A stretch of DNA of 64,000 bases from DASWJZ01 sp963805325 (GCA_963805325.1 CAWDTS010000004.1:1-64000), one strand, 5' to 3'; shown: positions 20,393 through 30,511, numbered from the stretch's first letter. Notes: a model not told the origin generated them from the sequence alone. A program made the numbers and translations.

Positions 20393-21262
20393 ATGGCGAA
20401 TGCGGCTCAGTCCGGGACCTTCAAGATCGGCGGCGATATCGAGATCAATCGCCTCGGCTTCGGCGCCATGCGCGTCACCGGCCAGGGGGTGTGGGGAGAG
20501 CCTGCCGATCGAGACGAGGCGATCAGAACGCTGAAGCGTCTGCCCGCTCTTGGCGTCAACTTCGTCGATACCGCGGACTCCTATGGCCCGGACGTCTCCG
20601 AGGAGCTCATCCGCGAGGCGCTTCATCCGTACGGCGACATCCTTGTCGCCACCAAGGGTGGGCTTCTGCGCCCTGGGCCCGGTCAGTGGATTCCGCTGGG
20701 GCGGCCGGAATATCTCATCCAGCAGGCCCACAAGAGCCGCCGTCGGCTCGGTGTCGACAGCATTGGTCTTTGGCAGCTTCACCGCGTCGATCCGACGGTT
20801 CCGCGTAAAGAGCAGTTCGACGCGATCAGATCGCTCATCGACGACGGCGTCGTCCGCCAAGCGGGCCTCAGCAACGTCACGGTCGAGGATATCGAGGCCG
20901 CTTCCAAGATCTTCCCAGTCGCGACGGTCCAGAACCGCTACAATCTCGTCGATCGCGGCAGCGAGGACGTGCTGTCATATTGCCAAGCGCACGGGATCGG
21001 CTTCATCCCGTGGTTTCCTCTTTCGGCGGGAAGCCTCGCGCGACCCGGGTCGATCCTCGACGCCATCGCCAAGCGCCATAAGGCCGTGCCGAGTCAGATC
21101 GCCTTGGCGTGGGTTCTGAAGCGCAGCGCGGTCATGCTGCCGATCCCAGGCACGTCGAAGGTCTCGCACCTCGAGGAGAATGTCGCGGCCGCGGATATCG
21201 ATCTCTCCGACGCGGAATTCACCTCGCTCGATGAGGCAGGGAAGGCGCAGGCGCGGGGCTGA
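20393..21262 (+). CDS. Aldo/keto reductase
   Basis: 289 aa, an NADPH-dependent (beta/alpha)8 oxidoreductase. The catalytic tetrad is visible: D59 and Y64 in 'FVDTADSYG', K88 in 'VATKGG' and H130 in 'LWQLHRVD'. The C-terminal 'PIPGTSKVSHLEEN' binds the 2'-phosphate of NADPH. Length and motifs fit the group annotated as oxidoreductases of broad aldehyde specificity. It stands alone; no pathway partner is adjacent. Confidence 0.92.
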   Translation: MANAAQSGTFKIGGDIEINRLGFGAMRVTGQGVWGEPADRDEAIRTLKRLPALGVNFVDTADSYGPDVSEELIREALHPYGDILVATKGGLLRPGPGQWIPLGRPEYLIQQAHKSRRRLGVDSIGLWQLHRVDPTVPRKEQFDAIRSLIDDGVVRQAGLSNVTVEDIEAASKIFPVATVQNRYNLVDRGSEDVLSYCQAHGIGFIPWFPLSAGSLARPGSILDAIAKRHKAVPSQIALAWVLKRSAVMLPIPGTSKVSHLEENVAAADIDLSDAEFTSLDEAGKAQARG

Positions 21263-21554
21263 ACTCTTCCGGATCGAGTCCGCCAGACGTCTGATTGTAG
21301 GGCAGAAGCGGTCATATCTCGACGCTCGGTTAAGTCGCGGTTTGACCCCATTGCCGACACCCGCGTCGAGGAGCGTTGCATCTTTGATGCTGTGGGCACT
21401 ACAGTCGTCGGTGAACGCCAGCCTCGAAATCCTCTGTCGGGCTTCAATTCTCAATTGCAATGAGCGCTTTGGCTTGAAGGCAAGTGGCACGTTTCTTGTG
21501 ACGTGATCCCTGCGCCGCTTGTTCCGGTGTGTCAGGTCTCAGGCCGAGGTGGCG
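21263..21554. other. Intergenic region, nothing recognised
   Basis: No convincing gene or terminator is seen between the aldo/keto reductase and the LysR regulator. Promoter sequences for the latter are expected here but not identifiable by eye. Confidence 0.35.
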
Positions 21555-22463
21555 ATGCTGATCAGTCTCGACGTTCGCATGCTTCGGTCGTTCATCACTG
21601 TGATCGAAACGGCGAGCGTCACCGAAACCGCAAGGCGTCTCGGCCGTACACAGCCTGCTATCTCGCTCCAGATCCGCCGGCTGGAGGAACTCACCGGAAA
21701 GACGTTGATGCAGCACGAAGGGCGCCAGCTCGTGCTGACGCCTGATGGCGACACGGTCTTCTCATACGCGAAATCCATCCTGCGGTTGCACGACGAGTTG
21801 CTGTCGCGGCTGGCGTCGCCGGACATCGAAGGCAACGTGGTATTGGGCACGCCCGACCTTTATGCGGCGTTTCTGCTGCCCTCCATCCTTAGCCTCTTCC
21901 GCAAGGCGTTCCCGAAAATCCGTATCGACCTGCGCTGTGCCCTTTCGACGCCGCTTGTCGAGCTCGTGCACAAGGGCGAGGTCGACATGGCGCTCGTTAC
22001 ACGCATGAAGGGCTTTTCCGGCGGCGATGTGGTCGCGCAGGAACAACTCGTCTGGCTGATGGGACAGGATTCCGACGTGCACCGCGCCAACCCGGTGCCG
22101 CTGGCGCTGCTGCCGCCCGGCAACATCTATCGCGACCACGCCATCGAAGGATTGGAGCGCATGGGCCGCCAGTGGCGCATTGCGTGCGTCAGCGAGAGCA
22201 TCTCCGGACTGCAGGCCGCGGTCTTCGCGAACATGGCGGTCACCGTGCTGGCCCGAAGCGCGATGGTCCCAGGCATGCGGGAGATCGGCGTCAGCGATTA
22301 TTTTCCGCCGCTGCCAAAGGTGGACCTGCTGCTCTATCGCGCCGTCGGGCGCAACTCGCCCGCGCTCGACGCAATTCACAACTACCTGTCGCATTCGCTG
22401 AGCCCGACACTGATGGCGACCGTCGAAGGCATCGAAAACGACAAGGATGCTTCGACCGGCTGA
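21555..22463 (+). CDS. LysR-family transcriptional regulator
   Basis: 302 aa from ATG 21555, chosen because 'gaggtgg' lies just upstream; an in-frame start at 21519 would add 12 residues. The N-terminal HTH is typical ('LRSFITVIETASVTETARRLGRTQPAISLQIRRLEEL') and the rest is a substrate-binding effector domain. It converges on the amidase gene ending at 22468 and is the nearest regulator to the hydroxylase/ABC operon, which it may control; no binding site was identified to prove it. Confidence 0.9.
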   Translation: MLISLDVRMLRSFITVIETASVTETARRLGRTQPAISLQIRRLEELTGKTLMQHEGRQLVLTPDGDTVFSYAKSILRLHDELLSRLASPDIEGNVVLGTPDLYAAFLLPSILSLFRKAFPKIRIDLRCALSTPLVELVHKGEVDMALVTRMKGFSGGDVVAQEQLVWLMGQDSDVHRANPVPLALLPPGNIYRDHAIEGLERMGRQWRIACVSESISGLQAAVFANMAVTVLARSAMVPGMREIGVSDYFPPLPKVDLLLYRAVGRNSPALDAIHNYLSHSLSPTLMATVEGIENDKDASTG

Positions 22464-22467
22464 GCCG

Positions 22468-23928
22468 TCACGCCAGCGGCGGAACGCGCGCGCCGATTTC
22501 GGGCCGCGCCGCTTCGAAAGCCGCGGCCGCGCGGATGATCGTATCCTCGGCGAGCGGATTACCGATGAGCTGCACGCCGATCGGCAAGTCCTCGGCGTCG
22601 AAACCGCACGGGATGGTCGCGGCCGGCAGGCCGGCGAGATTCACCGGCCAGGAGAACGGCGACCAGCCTAGATGCTTGTCGACGGGCTGACCGTCGATTT
22701 CTTCGACGCCGATCTCGCCGGCACGGAACGCGGTCACGGCCACGGTCGGCGTGACCAGGAGGTCGCAATCTGCGAGCCAGGCGAGGAGCCTGTTGCGCAG
22801 CGTCGCGCGGCGATGCAGCGCCTGCACGTAATCGGTGCCTCGATATTTGCTGCCACGCTCGACAACAGCGCGGAATTCGGATTCCGACAGCGCCAGAAGT
22901 TTCGGCTCGCGGGTGATCACCGCGGCCGCCTGCTCGGTGTAGCCGATCGGCTGGAGCACCATTTCGAGCACATCCGGATCGAACGCGATGTCGAGCTCGA
23001 CGATCGTGACGCCGAGATCGGCGAGCGCATCGAGCGCACTCACGAACGCCGCGCGCACCTGCGGATCGACGGGCGCGAAACCCCAGTCCGGCGTCCCGGC
23101 GACCCGCAGGCCTGCGAGCGAGCCCGGCTCCGCCGGAAAATGCCGCGGCGGCTGCGGAAGGCTGACGGCGTCTCGGGCGTCGAAGCCAGCGATCACCTCC
23201 AGCATCAGCGCCATGTCCGCAACGTTGCGGGCGATCGGTCCGGTATGGGCAAGCGAGCCCCACGACGGCGGGAAGAAGCCCGGCGCGCGCGGCACGAGCC
23301 CGAATGTCGGCTTGATGCCGAAGACGCCACAAAACGAGGACGGCACCCGGATTGAGCCAACCGCGTCAGTGCCGACTGCGAGCGGCCCGCACCCCGCCGC
23401 CACAGCCGCCGCCGCGCCGCCGCTCGATCCGCCGCTTGTGCGGTCGAGGTTCCAGGGATTGCGCGTGATGCCGGAGACCGGGCTGTCGGCGGTGAGCTTG
23501 TAACCGGATTCGCAGGTCGTGGTCTTGGCCGTGATGATGGCGCCGGCGGCCTTCAGCAGCGACACGGCCGCGGAATCGACCTCCGGCACGAAATCCTTCT
23601 GCGTAGGCGCTCCTCCCGAGGCCGGCACACCGGCCACGAAGAGCAGATCCTTCACTGTCACCGGCACGCCGGCGAGCGCGCCCTTCGCCTCGCCCGCTTT
23701 GTAAGCGGCGGCTGACCGCTCGGCCTCCTTGCGCGCTGCGTCATACATGTCGGTGACGACGACGTTGCAGCGCGCGTCGGTGAAGCGCATGGCCGCGATG
23801 ACGTCCTCGATCACGTCAACGGGCGTGAAGCGTCTTTTCCGATAACCGGCGAGCAGCTCGCGCGCGGAAAGACGCGCAAGCTCCGCCGCAGGCGCGACAG
23901 CCTTCGAAGCGTCGGCGGTCCTGGTCAT
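22468..23928 (-). CDS. Amidase (amidase-signature family)
   Basis: 486 aa. The Ser-cisSer-Lys triad is visible: K93 in 'VTVKDLL', S168 in 'TSGGSSGG' and nucleophile S192 in 'DAVGSIRVPSS'. It hydrolyses an amide or carbamoyl bond in the cytoplasm. It is the last gene of the eight-gene minus-strand operon, 3 nt after the FAD subunit of a molybdenum hydroxylase. This suggests that it opens or deaminates the hydroxylated product; the substrate is inferred to be a nitrogen compound. Confidence 0.92.
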   Translation of the reverse strand: MTRTADASKAVAPAAELARLSARELLAGYRKRRFTPVDVIEDVIAAMRFTDARCNVVVTDMYDAARKEAERSAAAYKAGEAKGALAGVPVTVKDLLFVAGVPASGGAPTQKDFVPEVDSAAVSLLKAAGAIITAKTTTCESGYKLTADSPVSGITRNPWNLDRTSGGSSGGAAAAVAAGCGPLAVGTDAVGSIRVPSSFCGVFGIKPTFGLVPRAPGFFPPSWGSLAHTGPIARNVADMALMLEVIAGFDARDAVSLPQPPRHFPAEPGSLAGLRVAGTPDWGFAPVDPQVRAAFVSALDALADLGVTIVELDIAFDPDVLEMVLQPIGYTEQAAAVITREPKLLALSESEFRAVVERGSKYRGTDYVQALHRRATLRNRLLAWLADCDLLVTPTVAVTAFRAGEIGVEEIDGQPVDKHLGWSPFSWPVNLAGLPAATIPCGFDAEDLPIGVQLIGNPLAEDTIIRAAAAFEAARPEIGARVPPLA

Positions 23929-23931
23929 TCT

Positions 23932-24738
23932 TCACATGCCGATCTGTGCCTGCGCCGCAGCGACCGCACGTTTCGCCATCACCGTGATCAGGTGGGCGCG
24001 ATATTCCGCATCGGCATGGAAGTCGCCAGAAAGCGTGCTCGGGTCGATGATCATCCGCTCGATGGACGCCGGGGCGAATTTTGCGTTGAGCCCCTCCTCC
24101 ATCATGGCGACGCGAAAGACGCCGGGACCCGCCCCAGTGACAGCCACCCGCACGCCCGCATCGAAAAGCGCCACGAATACGCCAACGATGGCGAAGCGCG
24201 ATGCCGGATGCGCGTGTTTGGCGTAGCCCGCCACCTTCGGCACAGGAAAGCGCACCGCGACGATGAGCTCTTCCGGGTCGAGCGCGGTCTCGAAGAAGCC
24301 GAGGAAGAATTCGTCGGCCGGGATCTCTCGTTTGTCCGTGACGATCGTGGCGCCGAGCGCCAGAACCGCGGCGGGATAATCCGCCGCCGGGTCGTTGTTG
24401 GCGAGTGAGCCACCGATCGTACCGCGGTTCCTGACCTGCGGATCGCCGATCAGTCCCGCGAGTGTTGAAAGCGCCGGGATCGCCGTCATCACCTCAATCG
24501 AACGGGCCACCGCGTCGTGCGGTGTCGTCGCGCCGATCGTGACGAATCCATCGGCGACCGCGATGCCGGCGAGCGAGGGAATGGCGGAGAGGTCGATCAG
24601 CGCGGAGGGCGCTGCGAGGCGCTGCTTCATAGTGGGAAGCAGCGTCATGCCGCCGGCAATCGGCCGCGCGTCGGCGACGGTCAAGAGCGCGACGGCGCTC
24701 TTGACCGAGTCCGGCCGGTGATAGGCGAAGGATTTCAC
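23932..24738 (-). CDS. Molybdenum hydroxylase FAD subunit (CoxM-like)
   Basis: 268 aa, starting at GTG 24738 behind a strong ggaggaaac site. FAD motifs are 'PIAGGMTLLPTMK' (near 30-45) and 'RNRGTIGGSLANNDPAADYPA' (near 105-125). It passes electrons from the [2Fe-2S] subunit to an acceptor. The operon order is small, large, medium subunit, then amidase. Confidence 0.93.
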   Translation of the reverse strand: MKSFAYHRPDSVKSAVALLTVADARPIAGGMTLLPTMKQRLAAPSALIDLSAIPSLAGIAVADGFVTIGATTPHDAVARSIEVMTAIPALSTLAGLIGDPQVRNRGTIGGSLANNDPAADYPAAVLALGATIVTDKREIPADEFFLGFFETALDPEELIVAVRFPVPKVAGYAKHAHPASRFAIVGVFVALFDAGVRVAVTGAGPGVFRVAMMEEGLNAKFAPASIERMIIDPSTLSGDFHADAEYRAHLITVMAKRAVAAAQAQIGM

Positions 24739-24748
24739 TGTTTCCTCC

Positions 24749-27136
24749 TCAGGCGGCCTGCGCCGCGCGGGCGCTGTTGATGATCCGCCAGATGCGGTTT
24801 GGCGTTGCCGGCATGTCGACATGCGTCACGCCGAGATGTGAAAGCGCATCGACGACGGCGTTCATCACCGTCGCGGGTGAGCCGATTGTTCCCACCTCGC
24901 CGCAGCCCTTTACGCCGAGCCCGTTATGCGTGCAGAGCGTCGAGACGGTTTCCGTCACGATGTTCGGAAGACTGTCGGCGCGCGGCATGGCGTAGTCCAT
25001 GAAGGAGCCGGAGAGCAGCTGGCCGGATTCCTCGTCATAGACGCAGTTCTCGAAGAGCGCCTGGCCTACGCCTTGCACAATGCCGCCGTGAAGCTGCCCC
25101 TTCACGATCATCGGGTTGATGACGGTGCCGAGGTCGTCGACCCCGACGTAGGAGACCAGATCGACGACGCCGGTCTCCTGGTCGATCTCGACTTCGGCGA
25201 TATGCGCGCCGCCGGGGAAGGTGAAGTTGACGGGATCGTAGAACGCCTGCTCCTCGAGCCCCGGCTCAAGAATCTCCAGCGGATAATTCACCGGCGTGTA
25301 AGCGGAACCGGCGATTTCCTGGAAGCTCTTCTTCTGGTCTGTGCCGGAAACACGGAACTCGCCCAGCTCGAACTCGATGTCGCCCTCGCTCACTTCGAGC
25401 ATATGCGCGGCGATCTTCTTGCCCTTGAGGATCACCTTGTCGGTCGCCTTGGCGAGCGCCGGCCCGCCGACGGCGAGCGAGCGCGAGCCGTAGGTTCCGA
25501 GACCGAACTGCACCTTGTCGGTGTCGCCGAAAACAATCTCGATACTGTCGGTCGGGACTGAGAGCTTCTCGGAGACGATCTGCGCGAATGTCGTCTCATG
25601 GCCCTGGCCGTGATTGTGCGTGCCGATCAGGACGGTGATGTCGCCGGTCGGATGGACGCGCACGGTGGCGCTTTCGAAGAGCCCGCCGCGCGCGCCGAGG
25701 CGTCCGGCGATGCGCGAAGGCGCGAGCCCGCAGGCTTCGATGTAGGTGGCGAGCCCGATGCCGCGGAGCTTTCCGCGCTTGGCGGATTCCGCTTTCCGCG
25801 CGGCAAAGCCGCCCCAGTCGGCCACTTCGAGTGCGCGCACGAGGCAGGCGGCCGGGTCGCCGCTGTCATATTCCAGCATCACCGGCGTCTGGTAGGGGAA
25901 GGCCTCCTTTGGAATCAGGTTGCGGCGGCGAATCTCCACCTTGGAGATGCCCATCTCGGCCGCCGCGACGTCGACCAGCCGTTCGAGCAGGAAAGTCGCC
26001 TCCGGGCGGCCGGCGCCGCGATAGGCGTCGACGGGAAGCGTGTTCGTGAAGACGCCCTTCACCGCGCAATAGATTTGCGGCGTCGTGTAGACACCGGCGA
26101 GAAGGAGACCGTAGAGGTTGGTCGGGATGTTGGGCCCGAAAGTGGAAAGGTAGCCGCCCATGTTGGCGATCGTCTCGACGCGGAGCGCCAGGAACTTGCC
26201 GTTCTCGTCGAGCGCCAGCTCGGCCTCGGAGACATGGTCGCGGCCATGTGAGTCGGAGATGAAGCCTTCGCTCCTGTCGCAGACCCATTTCACGGCGCGA
26301 CCAAGCTTTCCCGCCGCCCAGGTAACCAGCGTCTCCTCCGGATAGTGGAACTGCTTGACGCCGAAGCCGCCGCCCACGTCCGGCGCGACGACGCGGAGTT
26401 TGTGCTGCGGAATCTTCAGCACGAAGGCCCCCATCAGCACCTTGACGATGTGCGGGAACTGGCTTGTCGTCCACAGCGTGTACTTGCCGGTCGCGGGGTC
26501 GTATTCGCCGATCGCGGCACGCGGCTCCATCGGATTGCCGACGAGCCGGTTGTTGACGAGGCTGATCCGCGCGATATGCGCGGCCTCGCGGAAGGCGGTC
26601 TTGGTGGCCGCCTCGTCGCCTACTTCCCACTCGAAGCAGACATTCCCGGGCGCCTCGTCAAAGAGAAGCGGCGCGCCCGGACGGATCGCGTCGAGCATGC
26701 CGACCGATGCCGGCAGTACCTCGTAGTCGATCGACAGCGCGTCGATGCCCTGCAACGCCGCCTCGCGGGTTTCGCCGATCACCATGGCGACCGCGTCGCC
26801 GACATAGCGAACCTTGCCCTGCGCAAGCGCGGGATGCGGCGGCTCCTTCATCGGCTGGCCATCCTTGGACGTGATGCCCCAGCCGCAGGGGATGCCGCCG
26901 ACGCCGTCGGTCTTCAGGTCCTCGCCGGTCAATATGGTGACGACGCCGTCGATCGCGAGCGCTGCCTTGGTGTCGATGCGGAGGATCTTCGCGTGCGCAT
27001 GCGGCGAGCGCGCGAACACGGCCCAGGTCATGTTCGGCCTGGTGATGTCGGACACATAGTTGCCGCGACCCGAGAGGAAGCGCCGGTCTTCCTTGCGCAG
27101 AAGCGGTACGCCGATTCCGGTTTGTGACACGGTCAT
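24749..27136 (-). CDS. Molybdenum hydroxylase large subunit (form II CoxL-like)
   Basis: 795 aa from ATG 27136; upstream residues in the same frame are low-quality sequence overlapping the small-subunit gene. Molybdopterin-binding motifs include 'GGGFGVKQF', 'AYRGAGRPEA' and 'GCGEVGTIGSPATVMNA'. The AYRGAGR loop marks form II, not true CO dehydrogenase (form I has AYxCSFR). It therefore most likely hydroxylates an N-heterocycle, purine or aldehyde. It overlaps the small subunit by four bases. Confidence 0.94.
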   Translation of the reverse strand: MTVSQTGIGVPLLRKEDRRFLSGRGNYVSDITRPNMTWAVFARSPHAHAKILRIDTKAALAIDGVVTILTGEDLKTDGVGGIPCGWGITSKDGQPMKEPPHPALAQGKVRYVGDAVAMVIGETREAALQGIDALSIDYEVLPASVGMLDAIRPGAPLLFDEAPGNVCFEWEVGDEAATKTAFREAAHIARISLVNNRLVGNPMEPRAAIGEYDPATGKYTLWTTSQFPHIVKVLMGAFVLKIPQHKLRVVAPDVGGGFGVKQFHYPEETLVTWAAGKLGRAVKWVCDRSEGFISDSHGRDHVSEAELALDENGKFLALRVETIANMGGYLSTFGPNIPTNLYGLLLAGVYTTPQIYCAVKGVFTNTLPVDAYRGAGRPEATFLLERLVDVAAAEMGISKVEIRRRNLIPKEAFPYQTPVMLEYDSGDPAACLVRALEVADWGGFAARKAESAKRGKLRGIGLATYIEACGLAPSRIAGRLGARGGLFESATVRVHPTGDITVLIGTHNHGQGHETTFAQIVSEKLSVPTDSIEIVFGDTDKVQFGLGTYGSRSLAVGGPALAKATDKVILKGKKIAAHMLEVSEGDIEFELGEFRVSGTDQKKSFQEIAGSAYTPVNYPLEILEPGLEEQAFYDPVNFTFPGGAHIAEVEIDQETGVVDLVSYVGVDDLGTVINPMIVKGQLHGGIVQGVGQALFENCVYDEESGQLLSGSFMDYAMPRADSLPNIVTETVSTLCTHNGLGVKGCGEVGTIGSPATVMNAVVDALSHLGVTHVDMPATPNRIWRIINSARAAQAA

Positions 27137-27609
27137 TCTCCCTGGCGAGCGGCGATCGCGGCGGCGCCGGCGATCACGGACGCGACGATGTTCTGGTAGC
27201 CGGTGCAGCGGCAGATATTGCCTTCCAGCCAATGGCGTACGTCGGCTTCGCTCGGCGCCGGATTGCGGCCGATGAGATCGATGGCGCTCATGATCATGCC
27301 CGGCGTGCAGAAGCCGCATTGCAGGCCGTGATTGAGGTGGAAGGCTTTCTGCATCTCATGCAACTCGCCATCGACGGCGAGGCCTTCAATGGTGGTCACC
27401 TCGCGCCCCTCTGCGGCAACGGCCAGCATGGTGCAGCTTTTCACCGAAACGCCGTCCACGTGGATGACGCAGGCGCCGCACTGCGAGGTGTCGCAGCCGA
27501 TATGCGTGCCTGTGAGGCCGAGGGTTTCGCGCAGGAAATCGGAAAGTAGCGTAGCGGGGTCCGCTTCCGCCGCGACCTTCTTTCCGTTGACGTTGAGACT
27601 CACTTTCAT
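27133..27609 (-). CDS. Molybdenum hydroxylase [2Fe-2S] subunit (CoxS-like)
   Basis: 158 aa from ATG 27609 with 'gaggg' upstream; a GTG two codons earlier (27615) is possible. The plant-type cluster cysteines are in 'GCDTSQCGACVIHVDG...SC' and the second cluster in 'CGFCTPGMIMSA' and 'GNICRCTGY'. It shuttles electrons from the molybdenum centre to FAD. Confidence 0.94.
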   Translation of the reverse strand: MKVSLNVNGKKVAAEADPATLLSDFLRETLGLTGTHIGCDTSQCGACVIHVDGVSVKSCTMLAVAAEGREVTTIEGLAVDGELHEMQKAFHLNHGLQCGFCTPGMIMSAIDLIGRNPAPSEADVRHWLEGNICRCTGYQNIVASVIAGAAAIAARQGE

Positions 27610-27643
27610 CGTCACCCTCGTACTCTCGCTTTCTCCGCGTTCC

Positions 27644-28747
27644 TCACGACAGAAGACGCGCCCTGTCCTTTTCCCAGCTCGCGATCACCACGTCGCCAAC
27701 GCCGAGCGGGTCCTCGAAGAAGACGCGGTCGGGCACGTAGGCGACGAGCGTGTCTTCGCCGACGTCGTCGAGCATCACCTTCACGAAATAGCCCTGATAT
27801 TCGACGGCGCGGACGCGGCTCGCGATGGCCGGGCCGCCATTCGTCGGCGCGCGCTCCGGCCGCCAGAGCCGGATGTCGTCGCGGCGGACGGCGAAGTCGA
27901 TGCGCTGGCCAGCAGCGGGAACGCGACGCTCTGATGCCGGGATGCGAATGCCGGAAAGCCCTTCGGCGCCGACCGTCACTGCGTCTCCGTCGGTGGATTC
28001 GACGCGCGCGGAGAGCACGTTCTGCCCACCCAGGAACTCGGCCACGTAGCGGTCGAGCGGGTGGTCGTAGACGTCTCGGGGCGGACCGGCCTGCTTGATC
28101 TTTCCCTCCTCCATCACCACCACGACGTCGGCGAGCGCGATCGCCTCGACCTGCGTGTGCGTAACGTGAATGAAGGTGATGCCGAGATCCTTCTGCATCC
28201 GGATCAGCTCCTGCCGCATCTGGATGCGGAGCTGTTCGTCGAGCGCGGAGAGCGGCTCGTCGAGGAGGAGCACACGCGGCTCGGTGATGGCGGCGCGGGC
28301 CAGCGCCACGCGCTGCTGCTGGCCGCCGGAGAGCTGGCTCGGCGGACGCGAGGCGAGCTCCGTCAGCCGCACCTTCTCGATCATCGCGTCGGCGGTGCGA
28401 TAGCGTTCGGCGGCAGACTGGCCGCGCACGCGCAGCGGAAAGGCGATGTTGTCGCGCACGCTGAGATGCGGGAAGAGCGCGTAGGACTGGAACATCATGG
28501 CGGTGCGCCGCTCGACCGGCGCCATGCCCACCACGTTCCCGCCACCAATCAGGATCTCGCCCGCGGTCGGGTCTTCGTGCCCGGCGATCATCCTGAGAAT
28601 GGTCGTCTTGCCGCACCCCGAGGGGCCGAGGAAGCAGCAATAGGCGCCGTCGGGGATCTTGAGGTTCACGCCGTCGACGGCAAGCGTGCCGTCGTCGAAG
28701 CGCTTGGTCAGGCCTGCCAGCTCGATATCGCCGCGCGCGTGCGCCAT
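27644..28747 (-). CDS. ABC transporter ATPase, PotA-like
   Basis: 367 aa. Walker A 'GPSGCGKTT', Q loop 'MMFQSYALFPH', signature 'LSGGQQQRVALARA', Walker B 'VLLLDEP' and switch H in 'VTHTQVEA'. A C-terminal TOBE domain (about 290-360) is typical of MalK/PotA importers. It energises uptake of the substrate bound by the PotD-like protein in the same operon. Its start lies 11 nt after the permease stop. Confidence 0.93.
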   Translation of the reverse strand: MAHARGDIELAGLTKRFDDGTLAVDGVNLKIPDGAYCCFLGPSGCGKTTILRMIAGHEDPTAGEILIGGGNVVGMAPVERRTAMMFQSYALFPHLSVRDNIAFPLRVRGQSAAERYRTADAMIEKVRLTELASRPPSQLSGGQQQRVALARAAITEPRVLLLDEPLSALDEQLRIQMRQELIRMQKDLGITFIHVTHTQVEAIALADVVVVMEEGKIKQAGPPRDVYDHPLDRYVAEFLGGQNVLSARVESTDGDAVTVGAEGLSGIRIPASERRVPAAGQRIDFAVRRDDIRLWRPERAPTNGGPAIASRVRAVEYQGYFVKVMLDDVGEDTLVAYVPDRVFFEDPLGVGDVVIASWEKDRARLLS

Positions 28748-28757
28748 CCTTCCGCTC

Positions 28758-29642
28758 CTACTTGCCGCCCGGGAGCCGCGCGGCGCGGCGTTTCTGGATG
28801 GCGACGATCGTTGCAAGGCATAGGCCGATGACGGCGAAGGAGACGATCGTCGTGACCGTGCCGAGCGCGTAGAGCGACGGCGAGGTGACGTTGAGCGTCA
28901 TGCTCCAGATCTCGAGCGGTAGTGTGTTGAGCGAGCCGGAGGTCTGCAGGGTGCGGGCGAACTCGTCATAGGACAGCGTGAAGCCGAAGAGCGCCACCGC
29001 GACGAGGCCCGGCGCCAACACCGGCAGCACCACGAGGCGGATCGTCTGCATCGGTGAGGCGCCGAGATCGCGCGCCGCCTCTTCCCAGCGGGAGTCGAAG
29101 CGCGACATTACAGCAAACATCACCAGCACGCCGAAAGGCAGCGTCCAGGAGAGCTGCGCGCCGACAGCCGACGTGTACCAGGTCGGCGGCAGGCCGAGAT
29201 ACTGAAAGAGCAGGCCGTCGCCGATGGAGAGCACGAGGCCGGGTGCAACCAGGCTGCCGATCATCAGATAGAAGACGAGCGTGTCGCCGAAGAAGCGCCG
29301 GCGGAAGGCAAGGCCGGCCATGAACGAGACGACCACCGTGATGACGGTAACCATCGCCGCAAGGCGGATCGAGCGGCTGAAGGCGCCTTTCACGTCACCG
29401 GTGCGGACCTGCGTGAAGAGATCAATGAACCAGTGTAGCGAGAAGCCCTTCACTGGAAAGACCAGCCCGCCGCGCACATCCTGGAACGACAGGATGTAGA
29501 TGCAGATCATCGGGCCGTAGAGCGCCAGAACGTAAAAGACGAAGAGCGCCAGAAGCACGTAGAACGTCCAGGGACGGCGCCCGCCGCGCGCGCCGACGGC
29601 CGCGCGTGGCGCGACAATAGCGATGGTGTCGGCGCCGCTCAC
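28758..29642 (-). CDS. ABC transporter permease, PotC-like
   Basis: 294 aa with six membrane segments and the EAA coupling loop 'EEAARDLGASPMQTIRLVVLP'. The GTG start at 29642 overlaps the preceding permease stop (GTGA), indicating co-translation. Second of a heterodimeric polyamine-type permease pair. Confidence 0.92.
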   Translation of the reverse strand: MSGADTIAIVAPRAAVGARGGRRPWTFYVLLALFVFYVLALYGPMICIYILSFQDVRGGLVFPVKGFSLHWFIDLFTQVRTGDVKGAFSRSIRLAAMVTVITVVVSFMAGLAFRRRFFGDTLVFYLMIGSLVAPGLVLSIGDGLLFQYLGLPPTWYTSAVGAQLSWTLPFGVLVMFAVMSRFDSRWEEAARDLGASPMQTIRLVVLPVLAPGLVAVALFGFTLSYDEFARTLQTSGSLNTLPLEIWSMTLNVTSPSLYALGTVTTIVSFAVIGLCLATIVAIQKRRAARLPGGK

Positions 29643-30511
29643 TGGGTCAGCTCCCTGCGAATATCGACCGTGCGGACGATGGCGGTGACCATCAGGAGCA
29701 CGACTACGGTCAGCGCGATCGCCGCGGCCGCCGCCGGCGTGTACTGCAGGACTGCGATGTCCTCGTAGAAGGCGCCGACGATCGAGGCGGAGCCGCCGCC
29801 CGACATGACGCGGACCACGAAGAAATCGCCCATCACGATCGAGACGACGAAGATCGAGCCGAGCGCGATCCCGCTTTTCGCCATCGGCACGACGATGAAG
29901 CGCATGATGTCGAGCCGGCTCGCGCCGGCATCGAGCGCGGCCTCCACAAGACGCTTGTCGATGCGGGACATGGAATTGAAGATCGGCACGATCATGAAGA
30001 TCGTGAGCTGGTGGACATAGGCGACGACCACCGCAAAATCGGAGAAGAGCAGGAAGTTCAGCGGTTCGTGGATGAGACCGACCTCGATCAGCGCGGAGTT
30101 GATCAGCCCCTCCTTACCGAGCAGCGGTATCCACGAGATCATGCGGATGATGTTCGACGTCCAGAATGGCACCGTGCAGAGCAGGAAGAGCCCAATGGCG
30201 AGGAGCTGGTTGCGCACGTGGAAGACGAGGAAATAGGCGATCCAGAAGCCGAGGAGCAGCGTGAAGACCCAGGTGAGCAGCGTGTATTTCAGCGTCTCGT
30301 AATAGAGATTGTAAGTGAGCGCGGAGCCGAGGAGGTCCTGATAGTTCTCCCACGTGAACGTCGGAATGAGCCCTCCGAACCCGTCGCCCTCCATGAAGCT
30401 CGTCACCAGCACGCCAAGGATCGGCAGCACAAAGAACGGCACGATCACCAGCACGAGAGGCAGGACGAGAAGCCAGGAGATCAGATTGTGGCGCAGTTTC
30501 GTGCGCTTCAT
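29639..30511 (-). CDS. ABC transporter permease, PotB-like
   Basis: 290 aa, six membrane segments, EAA loop 'VEAALDAGASRLDIMRFIVVP'. Forms the inner-membrane channel with the PotC-like partner. It is separated from the binding-protein gene by a 70-nt gap that holds a strong hairpin. Confidence 0.92.
   Translation of the reverse strand: MKRTKLRHNLISWLLVLPLVLVIVPFFVLPILGVLVTSFMEGDGFGGLIPTFTWENYQDLLGSALTYNLYYETLKYTLLTWVFTLLLGFWIAYFLVFHVRNQLLAIGLFLLCTVPFWTSNIIRMISWIPLLGKEGLINSALIEVGLIHEPLNFLLFSDFAVVVAYVHQLTIFMIVPIFNSMSRIDKRLVEAALDAGASRLDIMRFIVVPMAKSGIALGSIFVVSIVMGDFFVVRVMSGGGSASIVGAFYEDIAVLQYTPAAAAAIALTVVVLLMVTAIVRTVDIRRELTQ

Noticed and set aside
24749..27136. CoxLMS set as aerobic carbon monoxide dehydrogenase
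   Set aside because: The active-site loop is AYRGAGR (form II) instead of AYxCSFR, no CO-specific accessory genes (coxDEF) are present, and an importer and amidase share the operon.
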